Source: Flavobacteriales bacterium (GTDB lineage Bacteria; Bacteroidota; Bacteroidia; Flavobacteriales_F; PHOS-HE28). From it: a DNA stretch of 64,000 bases. The position numbers and the translations under genes were made by a program. The DNA lies in the NCBI GenBank assembly GCA_016713875.1, contig JADJOI010000003.1:1116001-1180000 (forward strand). The letters run 5' to 3'. Position 1 is the stretch's first letter. Each line of letters opens with the position of its first letter. The notes under the pieces were generated by a model. The model saw only the letters and a program-made list of their open reading frames with translations, made no database searches and was not told the origin of the DNA. This document shows, piece by piece, positions 27,331-36,419 of this stretch.

Positions 27331-29529
27331 CTAGGGTGGCCAGACCTCCCATGTGGGCGGCGCCCCTCCCCCCACCTCGATCCAGCGGTCCGCACCGGGC
27401 AACAGGTAGAAGTCGTTGTCGCTCAAGGTGGCCCCGGGTGCGCGCAGATGCACGTTCGGGACGGGGACGTCGGTGCTCAAGCGATAGCGGCCAGCCCGGG
27501 TCAGGTCCGGCGTAAGAGCGATGCGCGAGCGCTGCCAGTCCATCATCCCCCATGGCGCCATCGTCAACGTCCGGTCGGCCAGCAGGTCGCCCCGATGGTC
27601 CAACACGCGCACATGGACCAGCGTCCGCTCCGAGGGTGACCCGGACGATACGTCGGTCACCGGTATCCGGACCAGCTCATTCAAGCCAGTGGCCGGAGAG
27701 AACCATAGGCTGTCGTATCGCAAACAGCGTCCATCGGTAGTGAACACCTGTGTGATGGCCAGCAACAGGTCAGGATCGGCCTCCTCATTCCACATGGTGG
27801 CCACCACGGTCCCCTCCGCATGCCGGAGATCGAGCACGAGCGGGCGGTAACTGCGGGCCACCTCGTACATGGCGGCCTTCCAGGTGCCGGTGTGGTCCAC
27901 GGTGCTCCAACTGGGCCCGGCCCACACGTCGTTGAGCTGCCAGAACAGGGTGCCCATACAATGCGGCTGCGCAGTGAGGTGCGCCCAGATGGCCTGTCGG
28001 TAGGCTTCGGCCTGGGCCAGCTGGCTGAAGCGGGTCAGCTCGCCGAGCGTTCGCGGCCGCAGGCCGAACTCGCGTTCGATGGCCTCCAGGATCGGCCGGT
28101 CGGTCTTGTAGCTCCGCTGTCGGGCGCCCAACACCGGATCGCCGAGGTGCAGATGCTCCGGATCGAGCTGGGTGGCGAGCGTGACACTGTCGGGGTAGCT
28201 CTGGAAGCCGTACTCGCTCACGAAGCGGCCCACGTTGCGGCCGAAGGAGGCGAAGCTGCTGTCCCCGTGCCACACGCCCCAATAGTGCAGGTCGCCGTTC
28301 CGCAGCCCTTCGGCGTTGCCCCAGTTGCTCAGCGGCGAGGTGGGCGTGTATGGGACGCCATGGAGGTACTGGACCAGGTCTTTCGCCCCTCGAAGCTCTA
28401 CACCATCGAACAGGGTCCTCATGCCGGCCCGTGCGCGGATGGAGTCCTCACCATGGATGCGGTAGCGGTCCTGCCAGCCCCAGTTGTTCCAGGCCACCTC
28501 CAGTTCGTTGTTGCCGCACCACAGCGCCAGCCCCGGCCACCGGCCCAAGCGCTCGGCCTGTTCGGCGACCTCGGCGCGCACGTTGTCCAGGAAGTCGCCT
28601 TCGGCCGGCGGGATGTTCGCGAACATCAGGTCCTGCCACACCAGGATGCCGGCCGTGTCACAGGCCGCGTAGAACGCGTCCGGGGGGTAGACCCCCCCCG
28701 CCCACACGCGCACCATGTTCATGCCCGCCCGCTGCATGTCGCGCACCCGGGCCACCCACAGGCTGTCCGCGCCGGGGAACATGGACGGCGGCACCAGGTT
28801 GCAGCCTTTGACGAAGAGCGGGCGTCCGTTGCGCAGGAAGCGGAACGCCCGCCCGGCGCTGTCCGGCCGTTGGTCCAGGGACACTTGCGGCGTTGACCGC
28901 GGGACCGGTGCACCGGGCAGCTCCAAGGCCACCTCCTGCCAGATGCCGAGGGTGACGAGGCGCGGGACGAAGTCCCATCCGAACTGGTAGGCGGCCTTGC
29001 GGACGTAGGGGCTCGTCCCGCTCGGGTCGCTGTCGTGCGGGAGTTGGATGCCGTAAGCGGCGCGAAGCTGTGCTCCTTCACGCACCGGACTTCGGAGCAC
29101 CACACGGAGGTCGTTCGGGCCTGCGCGCAGGATCCCGTGCACCGGCCACCGCCAGGTCCGGAACATGTTGTCGGCACCGCCGATGCGCACGCCATTGAGC
29201 CGGACATCGGCGAACGTATCGAGGCCTTTGAAGACCAGGAGCGCGTCGGGGTGGGAGGCCCACGCAGTGTCCACGTCGAACTGCACGGCGTACTCCCAAT
29301 CCCGGATCTCGACCCAGCGCACGCTGTCGCTGTTCGTATTGCGGAGCGGATCGGGAATGCGGCCTTCGCGGAGGAGGTCCTCTTGAACGGTCCCCGGCAC
29401 ACGCGCGGGCCACCACCGCTCGGTGCCCAGCTCGCGGAACCGCCAGCCTTCAGGCAGCGGCTTCCGGGCAGGCTGGGCCAAGGCCGTCAAGGCCCAGAGG
29501 CCGGCGACAGGAAGGAAGGCGCGCCTCAT
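27331..29529 (-). CDS. GH2 beta-mannosidase, compact form
   Basis: 732 residues. Signal peptide MRRAFLPVAGLWALTALAQ. GH2 N-terminal sugar-binding domain (about 25-200), then the TIM barrel with acid/base Glu342 (WCGNNELEVAWNNWG) and nucleophile Glu439 (FVSEYGFQSYP). It hydrolyses terminal beta-1,4-mannose, as in the N-glycan core or mannans. Family members are usually about 820-870 residues. Here the immunoglobulin-like domain between the sugar-binding domain and the barrel is missing: GIWQEVALELPG passes in about 15 residues to VSLDQRPDSAGRAFRF. The start overlaps the cutC stop (ATGA), so the two form an operon. Confidence 0.9.
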   Translation of the reverse strand: MRRAFLPVAGLWALTALAQPARKPLPEGWRFRELGTERWWPARVPGTVQEDLLREGRIPDPLRNTNSDSVRWVEIRDWEYAVQFDVDTAWASHPDALLVFKGLDTFADVRLNGVRIGGADNMFRTWRWPVHGILRAGPNDLRVVLRSPVREGAQLRAAYGIQLPHDSDPSGTSPYVRKAAYQFGWDFVPRLVTLGIWQEVALELPGAPVPRSTPQVSLDQRPDSAGRAFRFLRNGRPLFVKGCNLVPPSMFPGADSLWVARVRDMQRAGMNMVRVWAGGVYPPDAFYAACDTAGILVWQDLMFANIPPAEGDFLDNVRAEVAEQAERLGRWPGLALWCGNNELEVAWNNWGWQDRYRIHGEDSIRARAGMRTLFDGVELRGAKDLVQYLHGVPYTPTSPLSNWGNAEGLRNGDLHYWGVWHGDSSFASFGRNVGRFVSEYGFQSYPDSVTLATQLDPEHLHLGDPVLGARQRSYKTDRPILEAIEREFGLRPRTLGELTRFSQLAQAEAYRQAIWAHLTAQPHCMGTLFWQLNDVWAGPSWSTVDHTGTWKAAMYEVARSYRPLVLDLRHAEGTVVATMWNEEADPDLLLAITQVFTTDGRCLRYDSLWFSPATGLNELVRIPVTDVSSGSPSERTLVHVRVLDHRGDLLADRTLTMAPWGMMDWQRSRIALTPDLTRAGRYRLSTDVPVPNVHLRAPGATLSDNDFYLLPGADRWIEVGGGAPPTWEVWPP

Positions 29530-30262
29530 CGCAGGCGGGCTTTCGTCAGCGCGTTGAGCACCCCCTCGATCTTGGCCTCGTCGGGAACGCTCTCGAAGCT
29601 GAGCCCGCGATGGGCGGAGCTCATGCTCACCTCATGGGGTTCGGGCGGCAGCTTCCGCTGGGCGGCGAAGTGCACCTCGGTGACCCCGGTGCGCTCCACC
29701 AGCTCCACCACGTTCTGCGGGGTGATGCCACCGGCGGCGGCCACGCGCAATCGGCCCTGTGCACCCTCCACCATGGCCTTGATGGTGAGGGCGCCGTCGA
29801 TCGCCAGGGTGCGGCCACCACTGGTGAGCACGCGCTGCACCCCTTCGGACAGGCAGGTGGTGAAGGCCGCGCCGGGATCGGGGCTGCGGTCGATGGCCCG
29901 ATGGAAGGTGATCTCCGCCTCCGGAGCGGCCATGCGCACGGCCCGGATGAAGGGGATGTCCGGTCCGCCCGCCTCGTCGAGCGCACCGATCACCAGGCCC
30001 GGTGTGCTCATGCCGATGAGCAGGGCATCGCGCAGCATGGCCTGGCGTTCGTTCATGGTGTAGGAGAACCCACCGGGCGTGGCGCGGATGAGCACCCGCA
30101 TCGGGATCCGAGCTCCTCCTTCACGGCGTTCACCAGGCCGTAGCTCGGGGTCACCCCGCCGCAATCCGGCCAGGTGCACAATTCCACGCTGTCCACCCCG
30201 GCGCGCGCGGCGGCTTGGGCCTCGGCGAGGCTGGACACACAGACCTCCACGAGGACCTTCAC
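29526..30262 (-). pseudogene. cutC: cutC, frameshifted (or assembly indel)
   Basis: The CutC family is a TIM-barrel protein historically linked to copper homeostasis. The N-terminal part (VKVLVEVCVSSLAEAQAAARAG...VELC, GLVNAVKEELG) and the rest (MRVLIRATPGGFSYT ... VLTSGGRTLAIDGALTIKAMV) lie in two frames. They join correctly if one base is added near 30105-30109, either GG to GGG or CCC to CCCC in GGATCCC. Everything else is conserved, so an assembly error is as likely as real loss. The GTG start at 30262 follows a TACGTTTG box by four bases. The stop overlaps the beta-mannosidase start. Confidence 0.8.
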
Positions 30263-30266
30263 GGGC

Positions 30267-30274
30267 CAAACGTA
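30267..30274 (-). promoter_or_regulatory. -7 box (TACGTTTG), leaderless arrangement
   Basis: A perfect TAnnTTTG on the minus strand, followed by GCCC and the GTG start of cutC. Confidence 0.6.
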
Positions 30275-30322
30275 GCACGCACCGATCGCAACCGACATCC
30301 CCGCCCTGGCGTACAAGGGCCG

Positions 30323-32223
30323 ATGCGTACCGCGCTGGTCGTTCTTCTGCTGCTCATCGGGTCCTGGTCCCCGGTGTCCGCCTCCCGCCTGGAGCACGGT
30401 CGCACCGAACGCGTGACCGGCATGGCCGGGGCCCGCGATCGGGCCCGTGTGCTGCTGGAACTCGCGCGCACGCTGGATGCGGACCGTCCGGTGGAAGCCT
30501 TGGCGCAACGCCGCACCGCACTGCATTTCGCCGAACAATCCAAGGACCTGGAGCTCATGCACCGGGTGCTGGTGGAGCTGCGTCGGAACGAATTGGATGC
30601 CGGAGGCCTGGATGGTGTCCTGAAGGCTTCGCTGAGGGCGCTGGAAGTGTCCCAACAATTGGAACGCCCGGCCGTGGTGGCCACCGACCTGGCCTGGTTG
30701 AGCCGCACGTACGCCGAGCTCGGTCAGCCGGTCCGGGCGATGGAGGAAAGCCAACGGGCCCTGTTGGTGGTGCGAAGCCTGGGCGACAGCCTGCGGTTGG
30801 CCATGGCCCATCTGGACGTCATGGAGCGCATGATCGCGGCCGGTCGCTTCCGCGAGGCGCAAGAGCAGGGTCACCTGGCCGATGCCGTCTTCGCGCACAA
30901 GGTGGACGTGGAAGGACAGGCCCGTCGTTGGGTCCTGAGCGCCACCGCCCTGCTCGATCAGGGGAAAGCGGCGGACGCGCTACCATGCCTGGGCAAGGCC
31001 GCCACCCTGCTGGGCAGGTCCGCATCGCCTGCGTTGTGGACCGCTTTGCGGAAGGAACAGGCCAGGGCCGCCCTCGGGATGGGGGACATGCGCGATGCGG
31101 ACCGCCACCTTGACTCCTTGGAGGTGCTGCTCACCCGCACCGGCGACCGGTCCGAACGATTGCACTACCTCGACCTCCGGCAGCAGCTAGCGCGCGCGCT
31201 GGGCGCGGAGCGCGAGGCCCTCACCTACCTCGACCTTCAGATGAAGCTGAAGGACTCGCTGCTGAACGCGCAGATGGCACGTCAGCTGGCGGGCCTTCAG
31301 GCGCTCTACCAGGTCTCCAGCAAGGACCGCGACAACGCGATGCTGCGTGAACGGAGCGCGATGAACGAAGCGATCGCCGGGTCGGCGCAACGGCGCAACC
31401 GGCTGCTGCTGATCCTGCTGGGCGTGGTCTCGGCCATGGTGGTTCTGTTCGGCACCACCCTGTTCCATGTGCGCCGTGTGATCGGTCGCGTGCGCCACAA
31501 GAACCGGTTGATCCGTGAACAGGGCGAGCAGCTGCAGACCCAGAACCTGGAGCTGCAGCGGCAGAATGCCCGTCTGGCGCGATCGCTGATGGCCGAGAAC
31601 GAGAAGGACCTGATGCTGCGCGAGATCCACCACCGCGTGAAGAACGACCTGCAGGTGGTGAGCACGCTGGTCCGCCTGCGCGCCCTGCACGAACCATCCA
31701 GCGGCTCGCGCGAGGCGTTGGAGGACCTTGAGCGTCGGGTGCAGGCCATGGCCTTGGTGCATGACCGGCTCTACCGCTCGACCGACCTGCGCCACATCGG
31801 CCTGGGGATCACCTCCAGGAGCTGGCGTCCGGCGTGGTGCGCAGCTTCGCCGCCGAGCCGCGCGTGGCGGCCACGGTCTCCTGCACCATGGCCGAGGTGC
31901 CCACCACGATGCTGATCCCCCTGGGGTTGCTGGTGAACGAGCTCGTGATGAACTCCCTGAAGCACGGATTTCCCGAGGGTCGACATGGTTCGATCCGGAT
32001 CCAACTGGACCAGTGGAACGTCAGCGGTCTTCGGCTCCGGTACGAGGACGATGGTGTGGGTCTGGCCACGTCCAATGGGCTGTCGGCCGGTAGTTTCGGC
32101 CACGACCTGATCCACGCGCTGAGCGAGCAGCTGGAAGGGGAATTGCGTATGAGCACAGGCGAAGGCCACCGCGTGGAGCTCTTGGCCACCCTGGGCGAGG
32201 CGCCGCTGCGCGCGGTCGGCTGA
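30323..32223 (+). pseudogene. Sensor histidine kinase (HisKA_2 type), frameshifted
   Basis: Signal peptide (MRTALVVLLLLIGSWSPVSA) and a periplasmic TPR-like helical region (about 30-340), then a membrane helix (about 370-390, RLLLILLGVVSAMVVLFG) and a coiled segment. The phosphoacceptor helix is LMLREIHHRVKNDLQVVSTLV, the HisKA_2 signature with the phospho-His. The frame then breaks. The ATPase domain (LIPLGLLVNELVMNSLKHGFP, YEDDGVGLA, FGHDLIHALSEQL) continues one frame back from about 31810. One extra G in GGGG (31804-31807) restores ...LGDHLQELASGVVRSF. Likely an intact two-component sensor with an assembly indel. No response regulator is adjacent. Confidence 0.8.
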
Positions 32224-32243
32224 AGGGCTCGGCGCACCGGACC

Positions 32244-32251
32244 TATCTTCG
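32244..32251 (+). promoter_or_regulatory. -7 box (TATCTTCG) of the helicase gene
   Basis: TATCTTCG fits TAnnTTTG apart from one C and lies 48 bases before the ATG at 32300. No clear -33 element. Confidence 0.45.
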
Positions 32252-32299
32252 CGCCGCTTCGCGCACCGACCGACCGGTGCACAGGCCTATCACCTGAAA

Positions 32300-33562
32300 A
32301 TGGGGTTCGATGAACTGGGGCTCAACCCCGACCTGCTCGAGGGCATCTCCGCCATGGGCATCCGTACGCCCACGCCCATCCAGCAGCAGGCCATCCCGGC
32401 CGCGCTCGATGGCCGTGACCTGATCGCCTGCGCACAGACCGGCACCGGCAAGACCGCGGCCTTCCTGCTGCCCATCATGGACGTCGTACACCGCTACCGG
32501 CCGAAGGAGGAGGGCAGCATCCGGGCCCTGGTGGTGGTGCCCACGCGCGAGCTCGCCCTACAGATCGACCAGCAGTTGCAGGCCATCGCGTACTTCACGC
32601 CCATCACGTCGATCCCTGTGTACGGTGGCAGCGATGCCGCCTCGTTCGACCAGCAGAAGGCCGCCCTGACGGGAGGCACCGAGGTGATCATCGCCACCCC
32701 CGGCAAGCTATTGAGCCACCTCAACCTGGGCTATGTGCCGGTGAAGGGACTGGAGTTCCTGGTGCTCGACGAGGCCGATCGGATGATGGACATGGGCTTC
32801 ATCGACGACATCATGCGGATCATCAGCTTTCTGCCGGAGGACCGGCAGACGCTGCTGTTCAGCGCCACGATGCCGCCTGCGATCCGGGAGCTCACCAAGC
32901 GCATCCTGAAGGACCCCGTGGAGATCACCATCGCGCTGAGCAAGCCGGCCGAGGGGGTGGACCAGCAGGCGTTCGTGGTGCACGAGATGCAGAAGGCGCC
33001 CGTGCTGGAGCACCTGCTTCGCACCACCGAGGCCAGCTGCATCGTGCTGTTCGCAGGCCGCAAGAGCGAGGTGCGCAACCTGGCCCGCCACCTCAAGCGC
33101 AAGGGTTTCGATGCGGAAGCGATGCACAGCGACCTGGAGCAGAGCGAGCGTGAAGAAGTGCTGCTACGCTTCCGGAACCGTCGGCTGCGGATCCTGGTGG
33201 CCACCAACGTGGTGAGCCGCGGGATCGACATCGACGACATCGACATGGTGATCAACTACGACGTGCCGCAGGACCCCGAGGACTACGTGCACCGCGTAGG
33301 TCGAACGGCACGTGCGGCCCGCAAGGGACAGGCCGTCACCTTCATCAACGACAAGGAGATGCGCGAGTTCGGCCGCATCGAGAAGCTGATCGGCTATGCC
33401 GTGCGCAAGGTGCCCCTGCCCGCGGAGTTCGGCCCCGGACCGGAGTACCGGCCCGATGCGCCCAAGCGCCGGGATGGTGGAGGTGGCCGGAGCGGCCCGC
33501 GCAGCGGCGCCGCAGGCCGCAGCGGTGGTGGCCGGAGCAGCGGTGGTCGCGGTCGGCGCTAG
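32300..33562 (+). CDS. DEAD-box RNA helicase
   Basis: 420 residues. Q motif TPTPIQQQAIP, motif I AQTGTGKTAA, Ia PTRELALQ, motif II VLDEADRMMDMGF, motif III FSATMP, motif IV/V region ILVATNVVSRGIDID and motif VI YVHRVGRTAR are all present. The tail (about 385-420) is rich in Arg, Gly and Ser, as in cold-shock or RhlE/CsdA-type helicases that remodel ribosomal RNA and degradosome substrates. The ATG at 32300 opens just before the Q motif. It is convergent with the cyclophilin gene, only one base apart. Confidence 0.95.
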   Translation: MGFDELGLNPDLLEGISAMGIRTPTPIQQQAIPAALDGRDLIACAQTGTGKTAAFLLPIMDVVHRYRPKEEGSIRALVVVPTRELALQIDQQLQAIAYFTPITSIPVYGGSDAASFDQQKAALTGGTEVIIATPGKLLSHLNLGYVPVKGLEFLVLDEADRMMDMGFIDDIMRIISFLPEDRQTLLFSATMPPAIRELTKRILKDPVEITIALSKPAEGVDQQAFVVHEMQKAPVLEHLLRTTEASCIVLFAGRKSEVRNLARHLKRKGFDAEAMHSDLEQSEREEVLLRFRNRRLRILVATNVVSRGIDIDDIDMVINYDVPQDPEDYVHRVGRTARAARKGQAVTFINDKEMREFGRIEKLIGYAVRKVPLPAEFGPGPEYRPDAPKRRDGGGGRSGPRSGAAGRSGGGRSSGGRGRR

Positions 33563-33563
33563 A

Positions 33564-34247
33564 TCAGCGCGCCTTGAACATGCCGGCGTTGGCGGCCAGC
33601 ACCTGCGTGGCGTCGAAGGCCTTCGCCTTGTCCCCCACCCGCTCGATGCGGATGCTCTCGATCCGGTCGCCCTGGGCGATGGCGTTCACCACCTCCTGAC
33701 CGGCGGTGACGTAGCCGAACACGGCGTGCCGCCCGTCCAGCCAGGGGGTCTCCTTGTGGGTGATGAAGAACTGGCTTCCGTTGGTGGCCGGGCCCGCGTT
33801 GGCCATGCTGAGGGTGCCCGCACGGTCGTGCTTCAGCCCCGGGTTGATCTCGTCCTGGAACGCATAGCCCGGCCCGCCGGAACCGGTACCCGTGGGATCG
33901 CCGCCCTGGATCATGAAGTCGGCGATGACGCGGTGGAACGTGAGCCCATCGTAGTACGGCTGGCCCTGCCCGCGTGCGGAGTTCTTCACAGAGCCTTCCG
34001 CCAGGCCGACGAAGTTGGCCACCGTCACCGGGGCCTTCTCGTGCTCCAGCCGGATGGTGATGGCGCCCTTGTTGGTGGTGATCTTGGCGAAGACGCCCTC
34101 GGTGGGGTTCGTGCTCATGGGTGCTTGTTCGGTGGTGGTGAGTGGGTCGGTCGCAGGCGCGGAGGCCTCGCCAGCGCCCTGGCCGGAAGGCGCACAGGAG
34201 GCCAGCAGCAGGGACCAGAGGGCGGAGAGGGGTATCGCGGATCGCAT
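33564..34247 (-). CDS. Peptidyl-prolyl cis-trans isomerase (cyclophilin), lipoprotein
   Basis: 227 residues. The lipoprotein signal ends in LLLASC (Cys about 18) and is followed by a flexible Ala/Thr/Pro linker. The cyclophilin domain (about 50-220) has FHRVIADFMIQGGDPTGTG, the FxRxIxxFMxQGGD motif with catalytic Arg and Gln, and GSQFFITHKETPWLDGRHAVFGYV. It should assist proline isomerisation of envelope proteins while anchored to a membrane. A TATTTTCG box lies 19 bases upstream of the start. Confidence 0.93.
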   Translation of the reverse strand: MRSAIPLSALWSLLLASCAPSGQGAGEASAPATDPLTTTEQAPMSTNPTEGVFAKITTNKGAITIRLEHEKAPVTVANFVGLAEGSVKNSARGQGQPYYDGLTFHRVIADFMIQGGDPTGTGSGGPGYAFQDEINPGLKHDRAGTLSMANAGPATNGSQFFITHKETPWLDGRHAVFGYVTAGQEVVNAIAQGDRIESIRIERVGDKAKAFDATQVLAANAGMFKAR

Positions 34248-34266
34248 GGTCGGGTCGAAGTGGGCG

Positions 34267-34274
34267 CGAAAATA
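34267..34274 (-). promoter_or_regulatory. -7 box (TATTTTCG)
   Basis: Minus strand TATTTTCG, identical to the box before fabI (60259-60266), 19 bases before the cyclophilin ATG. Confidence 0.45.
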
Positions 34275-34283
34275 CGCGGCGGC

Positions 34284-34820
34284 TCACTCCATGAGACGTT
34301 CCTCGATGGCATCCAGCTTCTCCACGGAGAACGCGCCTTCGGTGCGATGCACCACCCGGCCCTCGCGGTCCAGCACGAAGAAGTACGGGATGTCCTTGCT
34401 GTGCAGGCCGAGCGCCTGCTCGAAGGGCTCGATCTCGCCTTGGTAGAAGAGCACATGGTCGGCCACCTCCGGATCGGCGCTCTTGCGGAAGCGCTTCATG
34501 CTGGGCTCGTAGGCCGCCTTGTTGCCCCCGATGAACATGGGGATGAACCACACGTCCGCTTCGTACGTCCCGGCGAAGAGCCCGTGCTTGGCCACCAGCC
34601 TTAGGAAGGCCGGTTCAGCCCACTCCTCCAGCATCGGCGAGGCCTTCTGGCTGTAGGCCAGCCCGACCACCGTGAAGCCTTTGGCCGCCGGGTCGGGCAG
34701 CTGCACACGACCCCCATCGGCCTTCTCCCCTTCCAATGGCGGAAAGGTGGCGGTCTGGGCGAGCGAGGTGGTGGCGACGAAGGCGGAGAGCAGGGCGGGA
34801 AGGATGAGGGGATATCGCAT
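34284..34820 (-). CDS. Secreted thioredoxin-fold protein without CxxC
   Basis: 178 residues from the ATG at 34820 (the open frame continues upstream without a signal). Signal peptide MRYPLILPALLSAFVATTSLAQ. The body (FTVVGLAYSQKASPMLEEWAEPAF ... VLFYQG...LGLHSKDIPYFFVLDREGRVVHRTEG) has the strand and helix order of a thioredoxin-like fold. The redox Cys pair is absent; there is no Cys after the signal. It resembles the Atp10-like branch of the fold. A redox function is unlikely, a chaperone-like one is possible. It lies 36 bases upstream of the cyclophilin gene on the same strand. Confidence 0.65.
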   Translation of the reverse strand: MRYPLILPALLSAFVATTSLAQTATFPPLEGEKADGGRVQLPDPAAKGFTVVGLAYSQKASPMLEEWAEPAFLRLVAKHGLFAGTYEADVWFIPMFIGGNKAAYEPSMKRFRKSADPEVADHVLFYQGEIEPFEQALGLHSKDIPYFFVLDREGRVVHRTEGAFSVEKLDAIEERLME

Positions 34821-34849
34821 GGTCCGGTCGCGTTGCATGAATGGTGCCA

Positions 34850-35398
34850 TCAGTGGACGCCCTGCTCCGGGTTGCGGCCGCGCACCGGGCGGAAATGGGC
34901 CTTCATGGCCTCCACATCCACGTCCACATCGCCGGTGGGCCAGAAGGGCGGAGAGAACGAGACGCACTTACGTTCGTAGTCCATGGCCGCCAGGATGATC
35001 GGCACTTTGGCTTTGACGGCGATGTGATAGAAGCCCGTCCTCCAGGTGTCCACGCGCTTGCGGGTCCCTTCCGGGGTGATCGCGATCTTGAAGCCGGGCA
35101 CGGTGCGGAAGAGGTCGGCCACTTGGTCCACGAGCTGGTTCTTCTGGCTACGGTCCACCGGATAGCCGCCCAACCAGCGGAACACGGCACCGAACGGCGG
35201 GCGGAACAGTTCGCGCTTGGCGAGGTAGCGCACATCGCCCATGCGCGCGATGCTCCGGGTGAAGAGCCCGATGAGGAAGTCCCAGTTGCTCGTATGCGGC
35301 GCCACCACCACGATGTAGCGGTCGAGGTCCTTGGGGCGGTGGTCCTCGACCGTCCAGCCCATCAGGCGGAACATCAACAGGGAGAACAGCCTGAACAT
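34850..35398 (-). CDS. 1-acyl-sn-glycerol-3-phosphate acyltransferase-like (PlsC family)
   Basis: 182 residues from the ATG at 35398. Acyltransferase motif 1 is PHTSNWDF (HxxxxD, catalytic His/Asp), followed by the conserved FRWLGGYPVDR and motif 3 ITPEGTRKR that binds the phosphate. It transfers acyl chains to lysophospholipid or a related acceptor at the inner membrane. The present sequence reads as one frame from 35788, fused to the DUF7793-like gene. That is best explained by a one-base loss near 35460, since the upstream protein then has its own stop at 35403-35405, 5 bases before this ATG. Confidence 0.85.
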   Translation of the reverse strand: MFRLFSLLMFRLMGWTVEDHRPKDLDRYIVVVAPHTSNWDFLIGLFTRSIARMGDVRYLAKRELFRPPFGAVFRWLGGYPVDRSQKNQLVDQVADLFRTVPGFKIAITPEGTRKRVDTWRTGFYHIAVKAKVPIILAAMDYERKCVSFSPPFWPTGDVDVDVEAMKAHFRPVRGRNPEQGVH

Positions 35399-35402
35399 GG
35401 GC

Positions 35403-35788
35403 TCATGTCCGTTGCAGCAGCCAGGCCACCGCCGCATCCTCCGAGGTATGCACGCTGTGGGGAACGGATGATGGATGTAGTGGTAGTACATGCGCGCCAC
35501 CTTTTCGTTGAGGGTGGTGGTGGCCTCGGTGGCCTCGGCCACGGTGCGGTCCGCCACCTGTGGTGTGGTATCGATGGTGGTCACCTCCAGCTCGAAGTCC
35601 ACCTCGGCGGCCAGCACGACCAGCACCCGGAGCGGCGCCCTTGCGCAGAGTCGGCGGCGGGCCTCGACCACCTCCTGCACCCCGGCGGCATCGGTGAGCA
35701 GGTCGGGTTTGAAGCGGATCTCGAGGATGCCGTCCGGTCGTACGCTCAGCACGGCCAGCCGCAGGTCGATCGCTTCTACGGGCTTCAT
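35403..35788 (-). pseudogene. DUF7793-like (STAS-related) protein, frameshifted
   Basis: The first 110 residues (VEAIDLRLAVLSVRPDGILEIRF, AAGVQEVVEARR, VLVVLAAEVDFELEV) have the SpoIIAA/STAS-like pattern of small Bacteroidota proteins now grouped as DUF7793. After HHPFP the frame moves off. Adding one C to the run CCCC near 35460 gives the family's usual ending SVHTSEDAAVAWLLQRT and a stop 5 bases before the acyltransferase start. Function unknown. As deposited, the frame reads through into the acyltransferase as a 312-residue fusion. Confidence 0.65.
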
Positions 35789-35795
35789 GGCGCGG

Positions 35796-35803
35796 GCAAG
35801 GTA
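35796..35803 (-). promoter_or_regulatory. -7 box (TACCTTGC)
   Basis: Minus strand TACCTTGC, 7 bases before the ATG at 35788. It overlaps CAAA on the plus strand in the short spacer to the divergent exonuclease gene. Confidence 0.4.
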
Positions 35804-35839
35804 TCAAAGGCGGGGATCGCAGGAACCCGACCGCCCCGC

Positions 35840-36415
35840 ATGCCGTATGAGCGCCCCATGGAGCAGATGGGATTCGCCGTGGTGGATGTGGAGACGACCT
35901 TGGGCGATCCATTGCGGGGCCGGATCATGGAACTGGCCCTGGTGCTTCCCGACGCCGACGGACACGTGGCCTGGAGCGCCCTGGTGGACCCGGGGGTGCC
36001 GGTGCCGGCGTTCGCCCGGATGTTGACGGGCATCGCACCGGACGACCTGCGCCATGCGCCGCGCTTCCATCGGATCGTCCCGCGGTTGCTGCTGCTCACG
36101 GACACCCGGGTGATCGTGGCGCACAACGCCCGGTACGACATGGCGGCCCTGGCGGCGGAGTGCGGTCGGGCGGGCGTGTCGTTCGACCGATCGACCCTGT
36201 GCACCGAACGGCTCAGCCGCCAACTGGTGCCGCAGCTCAGCCATCACAACCTGGGCAGCCTGTGCCGCCACTTCGGGATCCCCTTCACGGGCCGTCATCG
36301 CGCGTTGAACGACGCACGCGCCACCACGGCGCTGTTGGCCCGTTTCATCGATGGGTTCGGCGTGGAACGGGTGGCGCGGGCCATCCATCATCCGGCCCGG
36401 GAGGCGCGCGCCTGA
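35840..36415 (+). CDS. DnaQ-like 3'-5' exonuclease (DEDD family)
   Basis: 191 residues; ATG 35840, or 35858 if MEQMGF is the start. Exo I motif FAVVDVETTLGDP (Asp/Glu), Exo II HNARYDMAAL (Asp), and Exo III RHRALNDARATTALL with the HxAxxDA arrangement of DEDDh enzymes. This is the proofreading-type exonuclease fold as in DNA polymerase III epsilon or a stand-alone RNase T-like enzyme. No polymerase or GIY-YIG domain is attached. It diverges from the DUF7793-like gene. Confidence 0.88.
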   Translation: MPYERPMEQMGFAVVDVETTLGDPLRGRIMELALVLPDADGHVAWSALVDPGVPVPAFARMLTGIAPDDLRHAPRFHRIVPRLLLLTDTRVIVAHNARYDMAALAAECGRAGVSFDRSTLCTERLSRQLVPQLSHHNLGSLCRHFGIPFTGRHRALNDARATTALLARFIDGFGVERVARAIHHPAREARA

Positions 36416-36419
36416 CCGG

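Noticed and set aside
34850..35788. Single 312-residue DUF7793-acyltransferase fusion
   Set aside because: The joining segment has no similarity to either family; one added base gives the usual end of the first protein and a separate start for the second.
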